From contig CM038714.1 of NCBI GenBank assembly GCA_021613375.1, forward strand, positions 40,536,123-40,600,122: 64,000 bases of DNA, written 5' to 3'. A program made the position numbers and the translations under genes. This DNA comes from Megaleporinus macrocephalus (taxonomy: Eukaryota; Chordata; Actinopteri; Characiformes; Anostomidae). Each line of letters starts with the position of its first letter. Positions within the stretch are counted from its first letter, which is position 1. A model generated the notes under the pieces. It searched no databases. It worked only from the letters and a program-made list of their open reading frames with translations, and had not been told where the DNA came from. Shown one piece after another: positions 34,931 through 45,725 of the stretch.

Positions 34931-35053
34931 GAAGTTAGCTTCTTATGTTAACTCCGCCTTTCCACCTTAAATGATGCAGCAGTTAGAGGCACCAGAATGT
35001 AACTTCTATACCACTTAAGGTGGACCGGTATTCAAATAAGAAGCTAACTTCTT
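34931..35053. repeat. Internal palindrome, second copy
   Basis: CTGAAGTTAGCTTCTTATG on the left, complement on the right, with CCACCTTAAATG and CACTTAAGGTGG inside. Equivalent to 4968-5098. Confidence 0.7.
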
Positions 35054-35320
35054 ATTTAAAGCATCAACTGTTTTAAGGTATCCCTCAGCTCAGCACCACA
35101 CCAGTGTTTCAGCATCTGAGCAGGAAGCAGTTCAGTCTATACGTCCAGTCCACAGAGCGGAGCGACACACAGTAGTAATAAATTTAGTAATACATTTTAA
35201 TAATAGTAATGAAAGTATTTTCTTTAAAACTATACTATATGCAATTTAATCAAATGTTAAGAAACCTGTTTTATTTTAGCTTATATTTACTATTGCTCTT
35301 TAATTTTTAATTAAAAAAAA

Positions 35321-35394
<74 letters not shown>

Positions 35395-35445
35395 TTAATT
35401 TTAAAAAAATTATATATATTGAAATTAGGTATATATATATATATA

Positions 35446-35499
35446 TTCTATGGATTATTCCATCGATTAATCGAGTAATCGGATAAAATAATAATTAAA

Positions 35500-35559
<60 letters not shown>

Positions 35560-35615
35560 TTTTGTATTATTATTTTATCCGATTACTCGATTAATCGATA
35601 AAATAATCCATAGAA
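35446..35615. repeat. Near-perfect 60-bp inverted repeat around (TA)n
   Basis: Left arm TTCTATGGATTATTCCATCG... through GAGTAATCGGATAAAATAAT; the right arm is its complement ending ATAATCCATAGAA. The arms differ at only a few places and are separated by about 50 bp of TA repeats. Could extrude as a cruciform. Confidence 0.9.
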
Positions 35616-36021
35616 TACTCGATTACTTAAATAATCGATAGCTGCAGCCCTATATCAGATTCTGCACTCTTCACAATGAAATGAGCAGTCGGTCAGTGTT
35701 GCACAAGCACAGGCCCAGCCCTATTGAAACTGGATGGTTATCTAATGCTCGTATACAGAGCTGCACGACCTCCATTACAAGGGAAATCAACAACCATCAC
35801 GGCAAACAGTATCTAAAATGCTAATGCAGCAGTAATGGCAATTTATTCCATAAAGCGCTTACACAAACACGGTGCAGCAAGTCCAATGCTTTAATGGAAC
35901 ACACAGATCGATGGCGCATTTTTGCATTAGGTATTGAAATCCGGCCTCTCACACTTCAGCATTAGGTACATTTCTTTACCGACTGGAGCGCATGTGGTGT
36001 ACCAAAAGAAAATACATTTAA

Positions 36022-36262
36022 AAAAAAGCTGTTTCAGAAGAGGAAATAGATTCCAGCAGGCTAATCACTCAGTTCACTCATCGATCTCTGCTATAAATAA
36101 TTATAATTTACTGCTGAAATGTGAGCAGCCGGTTCCAGGTCAGCACAATGGAACGCACATTATGTTCCCCTTCATTCCAAGATCCTGAAACACCGGCTTC
36201 TTTATTTTATGAGCAGAAAATAATAGACATTGATTAATCAGTGGCAGCGCCCATGCCAGCAC
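36022..36262 (+). repeat. Unknown ~240-bp sequence, forward partner of 33006-33245
   Basis: Contains CATCGATCTCTGCTATAAAT and TTACTGCTGAAATGTGAGCA shared with the inverted partner, and continues through CTTCTTTATTTTATG to GTGGCAGCGCCC. The flanks (35790-36020, 36263-36370) also look non-repetitive and could be part of a conserved block. Confidence 0.75.
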
Positions 36263-39200
36263 ACATTTGACTAATTGTTACAATACATAGCTCTTACTGT
36301 GATACTGGCTTTTGGCGAACTGATATGGCAGAAGGTTATATGCAATATGCAAATGAGCCTCTAACCAACCACAACAGGTTGCTATAACATTGTTTTGGTT
36401 ATACAAGTGAAGCAGACAGCAAAAGAAGAATATGGGAGGCTGAAGCTAGTCCCAAACCAACAGCGTTCATACATTCCATGCTGATTAAGTATTCAGGCCA
36501 AGCTTATACGCTCATACAGTAACAGGGGAAAGAGCAAACAAACGTAAAATGAAAGAGACACGTCGACGTGCTTCATATGCAGGAAAAGTAGGAGCTAATC
36601 TCATCTGGGACCCCCCCCCCCCCCAGTAAAAGGGGAGGAGACCCATGAACCCCAATTTCACAACATATACAAATATAGTAGTGATCCCAGGACCAGATCT
36701 TCCCATGGGTTGTATGCCCAGGCTCCAAATCCACTCGTCAAAAAAAATATAAGCTTTTTAAACTTTGATATATTTTATTTTTGCGTCTTGACCGAGAGTA
36801 ATCTGAATGTTCTCCACGTGTCTGCTGAAAGCTCACTTCATCTTTGTCTCCAATCGCCATTAAGAAACCATTTCACTGTCGGCGACTGGTTTTATTGACC
36901 AAGTGTTTCTTTGAATATGCTTTGAATAAGCAGCTCAAGATATTTAAGAGATGTGCCTGCAAGAATTGTAAAAGCAGAGTAGAGGAGGCCCAAATCTGAA
37001 CCCACCTGAATTAGAGAATATACATACATACATACATACATACATACACACCATTTCAATTGAAATTAAATGCACAGGAGTGGTAACTTGCTTGTATCAT
37101 GTATGTAGCAATACCCCTGTTTTGACTTCTTGACCTCATAAGAATTATAAGAGTGCTAATTGTGGGGACAGGGTGGGCTACCAGCTATTTTTTCAGAAAT
37201 GCTATTCATTACAAAATGGCGTGAAAGGCCTTTTCAGATTTAAATGTTTTCCGATCCCACATACTAAGAAAACCCTTGTGACTTTTGAGGAAAGAAGGAA
37301 AAACATCTTTCAGCTTCCATTTGAGCTAGAATCCAAATCAATTAGGTTCCTTCTGCTATACGCTTTTCCCTCTTTCTTTCCAGCAGTCAACACAAAGTAC
37401 AGATGCAGGGATTAGCAGCTTCTCAAAGAACGGGGGAGGTGCTCTATTTCACGGGAATTAACCACGAAAGATCAGCGGCTGATTGGGCGAAGGACTTCTT
37501 TGCTCTAAACATAAAAGAGTATTTCAGCATCAGGAGTTCTCTGCACTAATCTATCTATAAGGCATTACATTATTTACCATCATGATTTACGGGGACCTAT
37601 ATCACAGTGCATGGAATGAACTAGTCTGCAGAGTCACATCCATTGTTTAGACCTCTACGGGTCCTCAGACACCATCAGTGTCTACACAGACAGCTAAGCT
37701 TGACCTCTAAGACAGGCTACTACTTTACAGATGCGAGAAACGCTCTGGCTTGAGTTTGGAAACGAATCTAAATCTGCTGTAAACCGTTTCATCTGCAACC
37801 CTTACTGTTCAGGAGAAAGACAACTGGCTGTGCGCTCTGTCTGAAATGGTGCCCCAGTGTCAAGACATGAAAGAGAAAGACCGCTCTTCTCTCTCCTTCC
37901 CCACCCGTCTCTCTATTTAAGCATGTCTGTAAATGGTCTTTGAAAGCTGGCTGAAAAATTACATTCCTGCTATGGTGCTTCGCAGGCTTTCAGAAAATTG
38001 CATGTTTCTACAGAAAGCCTGAAATCACAGTCCGCGTCTCTGTGGCCGAAGAACAATATAGGCAACCTCTCTTTCCAAAAATGAGAAGTCTACATATTAC
38101 AGCTTCTTTCTCAGATCTTTTATTCAGTGTGTTAGAAGTATTAGAGTGTGTAGCCATGAGAAATGATGTATTATGTCACAGTATATTAAAGTATACTGTA
38201 ATAGAAGTAAATCATGAGTATGGTCTGAACTTTAAGACATGGAAACATCATTAAAAAGTAAAATAAATACATAAAAATAAAATATACATTAGACCAGTTA
38301 TAGAGAATCTGTCAACAACAACAACAACAAGTGTATATTAAGGGACAGATATTACCAATACTCGATATTCTTCATGAACCGGAGTATCAATGTTTATACG
38401 TAAACATTCAGAAAATGTATTTTTTTTTATTATTTTTTTTTTTTTTCATTATTATTATTTTTTGTAGGTGTCAATATGGGCATTTGATGACAGTGTTCTG
38501 GTCTCTCAGAGGAAAAAATACGAGCTAATCAAATATGAGCTTGACATTTAGTCAAATCCAACCATTTTTTAATGGCAATAGCTTTTTAAGCAATTATCTC
38601 CTTATACTGAATACTGATGATACTAATCATGCAACCTCTATGGTATAGTAACTGCACAGTACTAAATAACTAAATAACTGAAAAAAATAACTTATTTTCT
38701 TGCAATGTTAAAGCAAATAATCATTGAACGTCTTCTTTAAAAGGCAAGGACCCAGACTTCTAACTTATCAAAACCTATTTAATGAGTGTGATAGTAAAGC
38801 TCCTTATATTTTAGTTTGCTATAGAGCTTTACAGGGTTGCTGTACAATGAAATGGGGCCTCTTGTAAGACCCCAAAATAGCAAATATAAGGCTATTTCCC
38901 CCACACGACAACGCACATAAACTCAAATACAGCATGTGTTCATGTCTGGTCATGTCTGGTATTAATGTCAAACTGACTGGTTGTAAAAAAGTAAAAAAGT
39001 AAAAAAATAAATAAAAAAATAAAAAAAATGGACACACCTGTTGAGGTTGCATGTTCTATATCTTCTCAGTTTTTTAATCAGTTTTGCCATCTATAGCTGG
39101 TTTGTAGACAGCTAGGCTGTGTTGGTCAGAGTTTAAATAAAAGATGATTGTTTTTAATGAAATGTCTCCTGTAACTGGCTGAATTCAAAGCTTGCTCAGT

Positions 39201-39399
39201 TATAGCAGTCCTGTTCCAATCCACCTCACTAAACCTGCCAACAGATATTCCTTCCAGAGGTGGTTTGGAGCTCTGTAGTGAGTAATGGGTCATTTTACGT
39301 GTCTTGCTGTGTTTGTTTGTGTGGTCTACCACTTGTTGCTACTAAATTATTCCTAATTTAAAATAATAGCACTTACAGTTGACTAGCAGGACAAGGACA
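36263..39399. other. Spacer with microsatellites, no gene seen
   Basis: (C)14 at 36611-36624, (CATA)n at 37020-37049, (AAC)n at 38312-38330, T-rich run at 38418-38462. 37330-37560 is a varied, non-repetitive block that may be conserved. Frames are short and unrecognised. Confidence 0.4.
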
Positions 39400-39600
39400 G
39401 GACATTTTCCAAACTGACCTCTGGTGAAAGAGGCTATAACACTGCATTAACACTGTATTAAATTAAGTTGGTACTCTACTACCAGTGTTTGTCTATAGAG
39501 ATTGCATGGCTGTGTGCTTGATTTTAAGCAATGGCTGTGGCTTTAACATTTGAACACAATAATTAGAATGTCCACATACTTTTGGCCATAAACTGCATAA
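39400..39600 (+). mobile_element. 3' part of a Tc1/mariner-type non-autonomous element
   Basis: GTGTTTGTCTATAGAGATTG, CATGGCTGTGTGCTTGATTT and AATGTCCACATACTTTTGGC appear in the order I recall for an abundant teleost element whose terminal repeat is the last word. The 5' half is absent or beyond recognition. Confidence 0.6.
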
Positions 39601-40077
39601 TGCACATTAACTCAACACATGCATTTTTTTTTAGATTCGTGGTGACTTGCATGCTACTAGCAGCCCATTCTAATGCCTACATACCTTACATTTAATAATG
39701 TAGTGGGGAATTTTCCCCATCGATGCTTATAACGTTACCATTAGAAGTGAATACAACACTCTGTACATATTATTTAATATTTTATATTATTTCTTAGATT
39801 TCTGATCCGTTTCAAAGATATAGACAAAGATCAGAGGAACTTCTTCTACACCTGGCTGGAGCCAAAGCATGTCCACATTTGTTTTCTGTTTCATGCGCTC
39901 AAGCTAAACTTAATGCATTCCAATATCCCAGCATATTTAGCAAACTCTAACAGTGAACCCGTCCTCTTTAGTTCTGGCACTTTCCTCACATAGCGATGTT
40001 TGCCTCGTAAGCATCAGCATCAGCTTTCTCACCAATCACCAACAATATCCGGTTACATCACCCTCATCAGGCCTAAT

Positions 40078-40189
40078 ACACACACACACACACACACACA
40101 CATCCACAGCGTCCCCTTCCTGTTCCATTAGTTTGCAAGGGAGTTAATTACCTGCCTGTAGGACCACAGGGCTGTAGTAGAGTGTGTGA

Positions 40190-40220
<31 letters not shown>
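40078..40220. repeat. (AC)n and (TG)n tracts in opposed orientation
   Basis: (AC)n at 40078-40102 and (TG)n at 40195-40220, about 90 bp apart; the intervening DNA is unique-looking. Confidence 0.95.
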
Positions 40221-40370
40221 CGCTGTTCCACAGGCTGAGTATGTTTCACTGCAGTGATGAATTACAGCCGCTTTCCCACTCAGCTGCTCATCATCAGACC
40301 ACACACCCCCCCACACACACACACACAATGTACTCATACATCACACTGCCTTGATGCTGATGCATGCACA

Positions 40371-40560
40371 TACACACACACACGTTTGTTTCTGTGATTT
40401 GTGGGGACATACATTACTAATACCTAACCTTCAACTTACCCTAACCTTAAAGTGTAATGATTTACATTGTGGTAACCAGCCTGCAGTCCCCACAATGTGA
40501 GTGCATGAACAGGTTTTGGTGCCTACACTAGCGCATAAACCTGAACCATGCAAACGTGCA
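40371..40560. repeat. GTGGGGACA fish repeat beside (AC)n
   Basis: After (AC)n come GTTTGTTTCTGTGATTTGTG, GGGACA, ACCTAACCTTCAACTTACCC and CAGTCCCCACAATGTGAGTG, with the two GGGGAC/GTCCCC words inverted. Related in layout to 19384-19691. Confidence 0.6.
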
Positions 40561-40883
40561 TGCATGCACGTGCACACACTTATTCACACAGACTTTTTCC
40601 AGCATCATTACCAGATAAACAATGAAGTGGGTTGATCCAATCAGTTAATCCCAGCTGGTCTTAACATTAATATTAGTCGTTGCGCTACAGAACTGCCACA
40701 ACAACCCTCCCACCCCATACCCCACACCCCCCCACCCCGCCCTCCTGCCCCAACCTCCAACCAAAAAACCAAACCACAGCATTGCACCTACACACATGTT
40801 CAAGTTATCTGTGAGCAGCAGAAGGCTCAGAGAGATCACTTCATTCCAGACTGATGGTGTCCTTGATCAGGCACTTAAGACAA

Positions 40884-40908
40884 GCACACACACACACACA
40901 CACACACA
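40884..40908. repeat. (AC)n microsatellite
   Basis: Simple (AC)12-type run in an otherwise unremarkable stretch (40561-41206). Confidence 0.93.
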
Positions 40909-41206
40909 GATATATTTGACAGCAGTTCATCCTCAATATCCAGTCCTTGACAGAAGATTCTGAAGGCCAAGTGGAAAAAAAAAAGAAAAATCTTAGGCAG
41001 CCCCCCCTCCCCCTCATTATCACTCTTACCACAGGCTGCTAGAGGTCAAACTGGAAGAGCTAACCATGCGTCTAGCGTCTCCAGCTCTGCTGAAGCTGGA
41101 TTCGTTTTAACTGGGAAGATTCTAGCAACATCTACGATTTCAATCTTATGCCAATCAGAAATATGCTGTTGTGATGGTTCTCAGCTTAGCTTAGCTTCAA
41201 ACATTT

Positions 41207-41487
41207 ATCCATCCATCCATTATCTTTCGCTTTATCCTGCTAGTCGGGGTCATGGGGAGGAGCTGGAGCCAATCCCAGCATGGTGGGTACACCATGTACA
41301 AGTCGCCAGTCCATCACATGGCCAACACACCAATAGAGATACCAATCAACCTAACATTCATGTCTTTGGACGTGTGTGAGGAAACCAGAGGACCCGGAGG
41401 AAACCCACTCAAGCACGGACCGGGAATCCAACCCAGATCATCTTACTGTGAGCCTACAGTGCTAACCACTAGACCACCGTGCCACCC
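41207..41487 (-). mobile_element. tRNA-derived SINE with (ATCC)n tail
   Basis: Read on the minus strand: GGGTGGCACGGTGGTCTAGT, GGTTAGCACTGTAGGC (A-box region), a degenerate B box GGTTGGATTCCC, then the body with GGGTTTCCTCCGGGTCCTC and GGGATTGGCTCCAGCTCCTC, ending in GATGGATGGAT. Flanks TTCAAACATTT (41196-41206) and TTCAAACTTT (41490-41499) are a likely target duplication. The apparent 86-codon + frame across it is spurious. Confidence 0.82.
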
Positions 41488-41499
41488 ATTTCAAACTTT

Positions 41500-43130
41500 C
41501 ATTTACGTGTAAAAGATCACTTCGTTAGGACAGACTGAGGGTAATACAGATATTTCCATGTGCCATATTGTTATTAAGTCAGTCCCGTAGCATAACGCTG
41601 ACTCAAGCTTGGAGGCAACCGTTCAATCAGAGCTCTCTGGAGGAAGCGGGAGAAATTCTATGGATACTTTATATTGAACCAACTTTGCTGCTGTTGATGC
41701 AGAATGTAAATCAAAATGTGATGTATTGTGGCTTTAAATATCACATTTACATATTCACGAAATTTAAACTGTTTCACCAAAACTTAATTAAGGACATATT
41801 AAGCCAAAGCTTGGTACACGTTGACTACCAAAAGTTTTTTTAGCTATCGTCTGCACTGTCACACTGTCGTTTCTCTTTTTATCCTCATTTCAAAGATACA
41901 GTTGGCTGTAGGTCAGTTTAATCTTTGAGGGTTTTGTCCAATTAGAAAATGTTTAACACCCAAAACCAATGGGCTGTCGATAATGATAATATTTGGCCAA
42001 AAACTTTCTGTGGAAGAACCTTCGGTATATCTGTTCGCTATAACTTCAATTGTTGCAGAAATCTCATTTCATGTCACCTTGTGATCTCAACGATGAAAGT
42101 CGTAGCGCAAGTGGTTTAAGTTCAACGTTTTGATGAGGTTGAGAACATCACAAACACTGTGGATCTCACTCGTTCACTAATGCCTCAATAAAAAAATTGA
42201 ACTAAAGAACAAAAACAACAAAACAACAAACAATAACTCCTCTGGTGCCGAGACGAGATCAGGCCCATGATAATGAGCACGGGCACGTGGGAAACAAAAG
42301 CAGAGAAAACAAAACATACACAAACCCGAGGTAACCATAAGACTAATCGTGCGGCTCTAATATGATTCCTGCTGAGGCAGAGCTGCATTAGGAGCAGTTG
42401 GGCTGGGTTGTGAAAAATAAATACATAAATAAAGAAAGAAAGAAAGAAAGAAAGAAAGAAGAGTGAGAAGCATAAGGCTATGACGGGCCGAATGATCACA
42501 CTGAGCTGAGACTGGTGAAGAGTGGATGCTTCAGACACACAAAGTGTGTCAAAGCCACGTGGAGAGTAGCGTGACGGGACGAGAGCAGTGCCTAGAGGAC
42601 TGGAGCTACCGTCTGCTCCACACAGACCAAACACACGCATGTTAAATACTGAATTTATAAAAGTTGAGGTTATATGGATGCAGTAAACAATAACCATCAA
42701 GTATTCAGCCAAACCAAAGTGTATATAGTATTTTATATTTACAAATGTTTATAATGAACAACTTTAGATATTGTTTTTTAGATCAGTTCCTAGACTGATC
42801 AGGTAGAAAGAAGCCTTAGGGTCCCAGGAAAGTCAGGACCGGGTCTACAAGTGGGTATATGTAGAAACTTCTAGTGAGTAAACTGAAACCACACACTCCC
42901 ACATTCTGCAGCAACTACATACAAATATTATTATTATTTCCATTATTTCTTATCATTATTTACTATTATTAAGAATTGAACTCCTTAAATTCCAGAAGCA
43001 AAACTTATCCATGGCAGAATATATAGGGTATGCATGAATATACACTAGCATAGAAACAGAAATATGACAATATATTATCATTATACATCATTTTGCAATA
43101 CAATTTCTGAAAACATTAACAAATAGCTAC
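41500..43130. other. Spacer with (GAAA)n, no gene seen
   Basis: (GAAA)n at 42431-42460 lies within a 175-codon minus-strand frame (42185-42712). Its Phe/Leu/Ser-rich centre is the repeat itself and no domain is seen either side, so I reject it as a gene. Confidence 0.5.
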
Positions 43131-43870
43131 TGGCAAGACAAGACAAGGCAAGTTTATTTGTATAGCACCTTTCATACACAGTGGCAACTCAAAGTGCTTT
43201 ATATAAATAAAGAAATAAGTAACAAAGCATTAAAAGAAATCAGTTAAAAGAAATAAATACGCTGAGGCTGTTTTTCTTGAGTGTAAAGCACTCAGATGGT
43301 TATAGAAAGCTAGAAGTAGGAAATAAGAATAAGGTTTAGAAATGCTGTTGGACTGTGTGCTGAGAAAATATTTACAAGAATGAAAGTGAAACAAAAAAAA
43401 TAAAGAAACAGGAATGTTTTTAGTCTGGATTTAAAGGTGTCCAGTGTTGGGGCTCTTTTAACACACTCGCTGACTACTTCCCTACTGATCTAAGAGTCCA
43501 GCTCGGCTCATATCGCTGTACTAGATCACACAGATATGCTGGTCCTACACCATTCAGACATTTATAGAGCAGTAACAGGACCTTGAAGTCTATTCTGAAC
43601 CTGACTGGTCTCCAGTGTAAGGATTTAAGGGGGTGATGTGTTCCCTTCTTTTGCTCCTGAATCAGCTGAAGCTGTTTGATGGTCTGTTTTGGAGGTCCAG
43701 TTACAGTAATCAATCCTACTGGAAACAAAGGCATGGATGAGTTTCTCCAGGTCTGGTTTAGACAGAAGATCTCTAATCCTGTTGATGTTTTTAAGATGAT
43801 AAAACGCTGACTTGGTAACGGCTTTAACATGACTTCTAAAACTGAGATCGGAGTCTGGATGACTTTCTAT
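43131..43870 (-). pseudogene. L2-like non-LTR retrotransposon, 3' end with reverse-transcriptase C-terminus
   Basis: A minus-strand frame at 43830-43474 encodes LKSLHWRPVRFRIDFKVLLL and YKCLNGVGPAYLCDLVQRYE, the characteristic carboxy-terminal segment of L2-type LINE ORF2 proteins. The 3' UTR at lower coordinates ends CACTTTGAGTTGCCACTGTG, CAAATAAACTTGCCTTGTC, with a short TGTCT tail. The upstream part of the conserved region is shortened (LIQEQKKGTHHPL) and the rest of ORF2 is missing, as usual for 5' truncation. Clade assignment is from memory. Confidence 0.82.
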
Positions 43871-43987
43871 CCATCTCTTTATCTACGTCATATATGTTGC
43901 TAGCATTTAAAGGACTCTGTGATGTGCAATCATATGCTAAAATGTTTTGATGATCTCTGACCTGAAAATAAAACCTTTAATAGTGCA

Positions 43988-44265
43988 CTCCTCTGGGACG
44001 TGTAGACGTTTGGACCACTGCTGTGAGTATTTGATTGCCTTTAGCAACAAAGGCATTAGAGAACTCAGGCTTGCTGATTAGTTCTGAACCACAAATGCCA
44101 CTTCATCCCATCCAGAAGGTACTAGATGGAACTTTATCACTCCAGATAAAAGCAGTGCCATGGTTCCACAACCCATTTGGAGATTACACAAGCTGTGAAT
44201 GTGCATGCGTGTCACATTAAAGTAGCTGAATCACTAATTAGAAAAAGGCGTCTGGATACTTTTAG
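43988..44265 (+). mobile_element. Non-autonomous Tc1/mariner-type element, copy B (deleted)
   Basis: CTGCTGTGAGTATTTGATTG, CCACTTCATCCCATCCAGAA, GGAGATTACACAAGCTGTG and AAAGTAGCTGAATCACTAA follow the same order as in 21031-21545; ends GGATACTTTTAGACAT, close to the family terminus. No coding frame. Confidence 0.62.
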
Positions 44266-45100
44266 ACATGATAAGCGAGAGGACTTCCGCGTTCCTTATG
44301 CAGCATTAAAGCACTGCACATGTAGCACTGTAAGAATGAAACTTATATTAACGGAGGCTCGGCCCTCTAATTCACTAATGCCTGAATCTGCAGGGGTTTT
44401 CTTCCCCCAAGCTTAAGCACTTCTATTGATCCAGCTGACCCTGAGTAGAATCCTGATAAGCCAAAATGTGGTCGCAATTAAGAAATGTTCATTGAAGTCT
44501 GCAGGTTCCAAGTCGCATGCTAATGCAGGGCTTTTAGGATGTCTGTGTTAGCAGTGTTTTTTACTTTACTGCATGCTTTCCTGCTTAACTCTATCAAACG
44601 CAACGTGTCGACAGTGAAGCAGCTGGTACGTGCTGGCTGGAGTGGTGTACAGCAGTCCACAGGTGGGGGAGCGGAATGGTTCTCTGGAATGATTAATCTA
44701 GGTTTAGTATCTGGCGGTCTGATGGACTTATCTTGACTGAAACTAGAAGCGTGCTTACTACCAGAATGCATGGCGCCAGCAGTGAAGGTTGATGGGAAGG
44801 GATTATGGTTTGGGACTTTTTTGGGGGGGGGTTTGGGCCTTTCTAGCTTTAATTTAGTGTAATGCAAAAACAACAGCATACTAATGCTAACCACACACTA
44901 GAAAACTTTTAAAAAACTTTAAACAGACTCTGAATAGACTAGTCTGACATTCTCTCACATCTAAAGACTAGTCCAAAACGTTTTAGTCACAGGCTATGGT
45001 TTTGCAATGACTGGGGGTCTTTCAGTCACTATTTAGAAGACCGCTACTAGATTCCTTTTGAGATTATTTCCCATCACGCTGAAACTTCTGTCCACCCTTT
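44266..45100. other. Spacer, no gene seen
   Basis: A 124-codon minus frame (44520-44894) is Pro/Lys-rich without a domain and I do not call it. Confidence 0.4.
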
Positions 45101-45108
45101 TTCCTTTT

Positions 45109-45294
45109 CTACTCTTGCTCACTCCACAGCTCCACCAGCTTCTCCTCCTTTTGTACCGTCCAGGAGAACCGCAGTTTCCGCACCCTCGCCGGACTCCCCT
45201 CCATGTCTAACTTCTTTACCCGCCAGACATTCCTGTACTTGCCTGCGGCTTCTCGTTTGCTGGTGAACAGAGCTCTCCTATTGTTTGTCGACAA
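45109..45294 (-). pseudogene. Possible Myb/SANT- or MADF-like fragment
   Basis: The 61-codon frame ends RFSWTVQKEEKLVELWSEQE. W-T-x4-E-x2-LVELW is the opening of Myb/SANT- and MADF-type DNA-binding domains, as found in PIF/Harbinger accessory proteins. It stops directly after, so at best it is a truncated relic. No terminal repeats could be paired around it. Confidence 0.35.
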
Positions 45295-45465
45295 TGTTCA
45301 CGTCACTATTTGTGACTTTTGATAATGTTTGTTTTACTGGAACGCTAGAACTTAAACCTGCAGTCTTGACCACCTCACACTAAACGATCAAGATGATGCA
45401 AGCACGCCTCAACTCTAGCAAAATCGATTGAAAAGTGGTTCGGTGTACGTTCAGTATAAGAGAAT

Positions 45466-45725
45466 GACATGCTTCCAACTTTTCAGCAATAGCTTGGAAA
45501 AGACCATTTTCTTAATTTTTTAAATTTAAAAATTTGGTGCCGAGAAAATCCAGTGGCCTGCACAGAGCCCTGACCTCAACCCCACAGAACACCTTCAAGT
45601 GTAAAATGCTGACTGTGAGCCAGGCCTTCTCGACCTGAGCTTGGTGCCTGACCTCACAAATGCTTTCTCTGACCTAACTGGTGCAAATTCACGCAGACAC
45701 ACTCCAAAATTTCGTGGACGCACGA
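45466..45725 (+). pseudogene. Tc1-like transposase relic, C-terminal part
   Basis: ATGCTTCCAACTTTTCAGCA is followed, after a deletion, by CAGTGGCCTGCACAGAGCCC and TGACCTCAACCCCACAGAAC, the coding form of the SPDLNPxEH motif near the last catalytic residue of Tc1 transposases, then TGTGAGCCAGGCCTTCTCGA and CAGACACACTCCAAAATTT. Stops and frameshifts throughout. Confidence 0.7.

Larger units (their letters stand above)
34582..35652 (+). mobile_element. hAT element with internal palindromes, 1.07 kb
   Basis: Starts TAGGGCTGAAACGATTC and ends CGATAGCTGCAGCCCTA; 8-bp flanks CATCAGAT (34574-34581) and TATCAGAT (35653-35660), one mismatch. Contains the palindrome at 34931-35053 and, near its 3' end, poly(A)-(TA)n-poly(T) at 35314-35398 and the long hairpin 35446-35615. 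The reversed relative is at 4489-5429. No transposase. Confidence 0.9.

Noticed and set aside
42185..42712. 175-codon minus-strand frame with a hydrophobic segment
   Set aside because: The hydrophobic part is the (GAAA)n repeat read as TTTC; no homology recognised and no promoter or splice context.
44520..44894. 124-codon minus-strand frame
   Set aside because: Low-complexity Pro/Lys content and an opposed overlapping frame; nothing recognisable.
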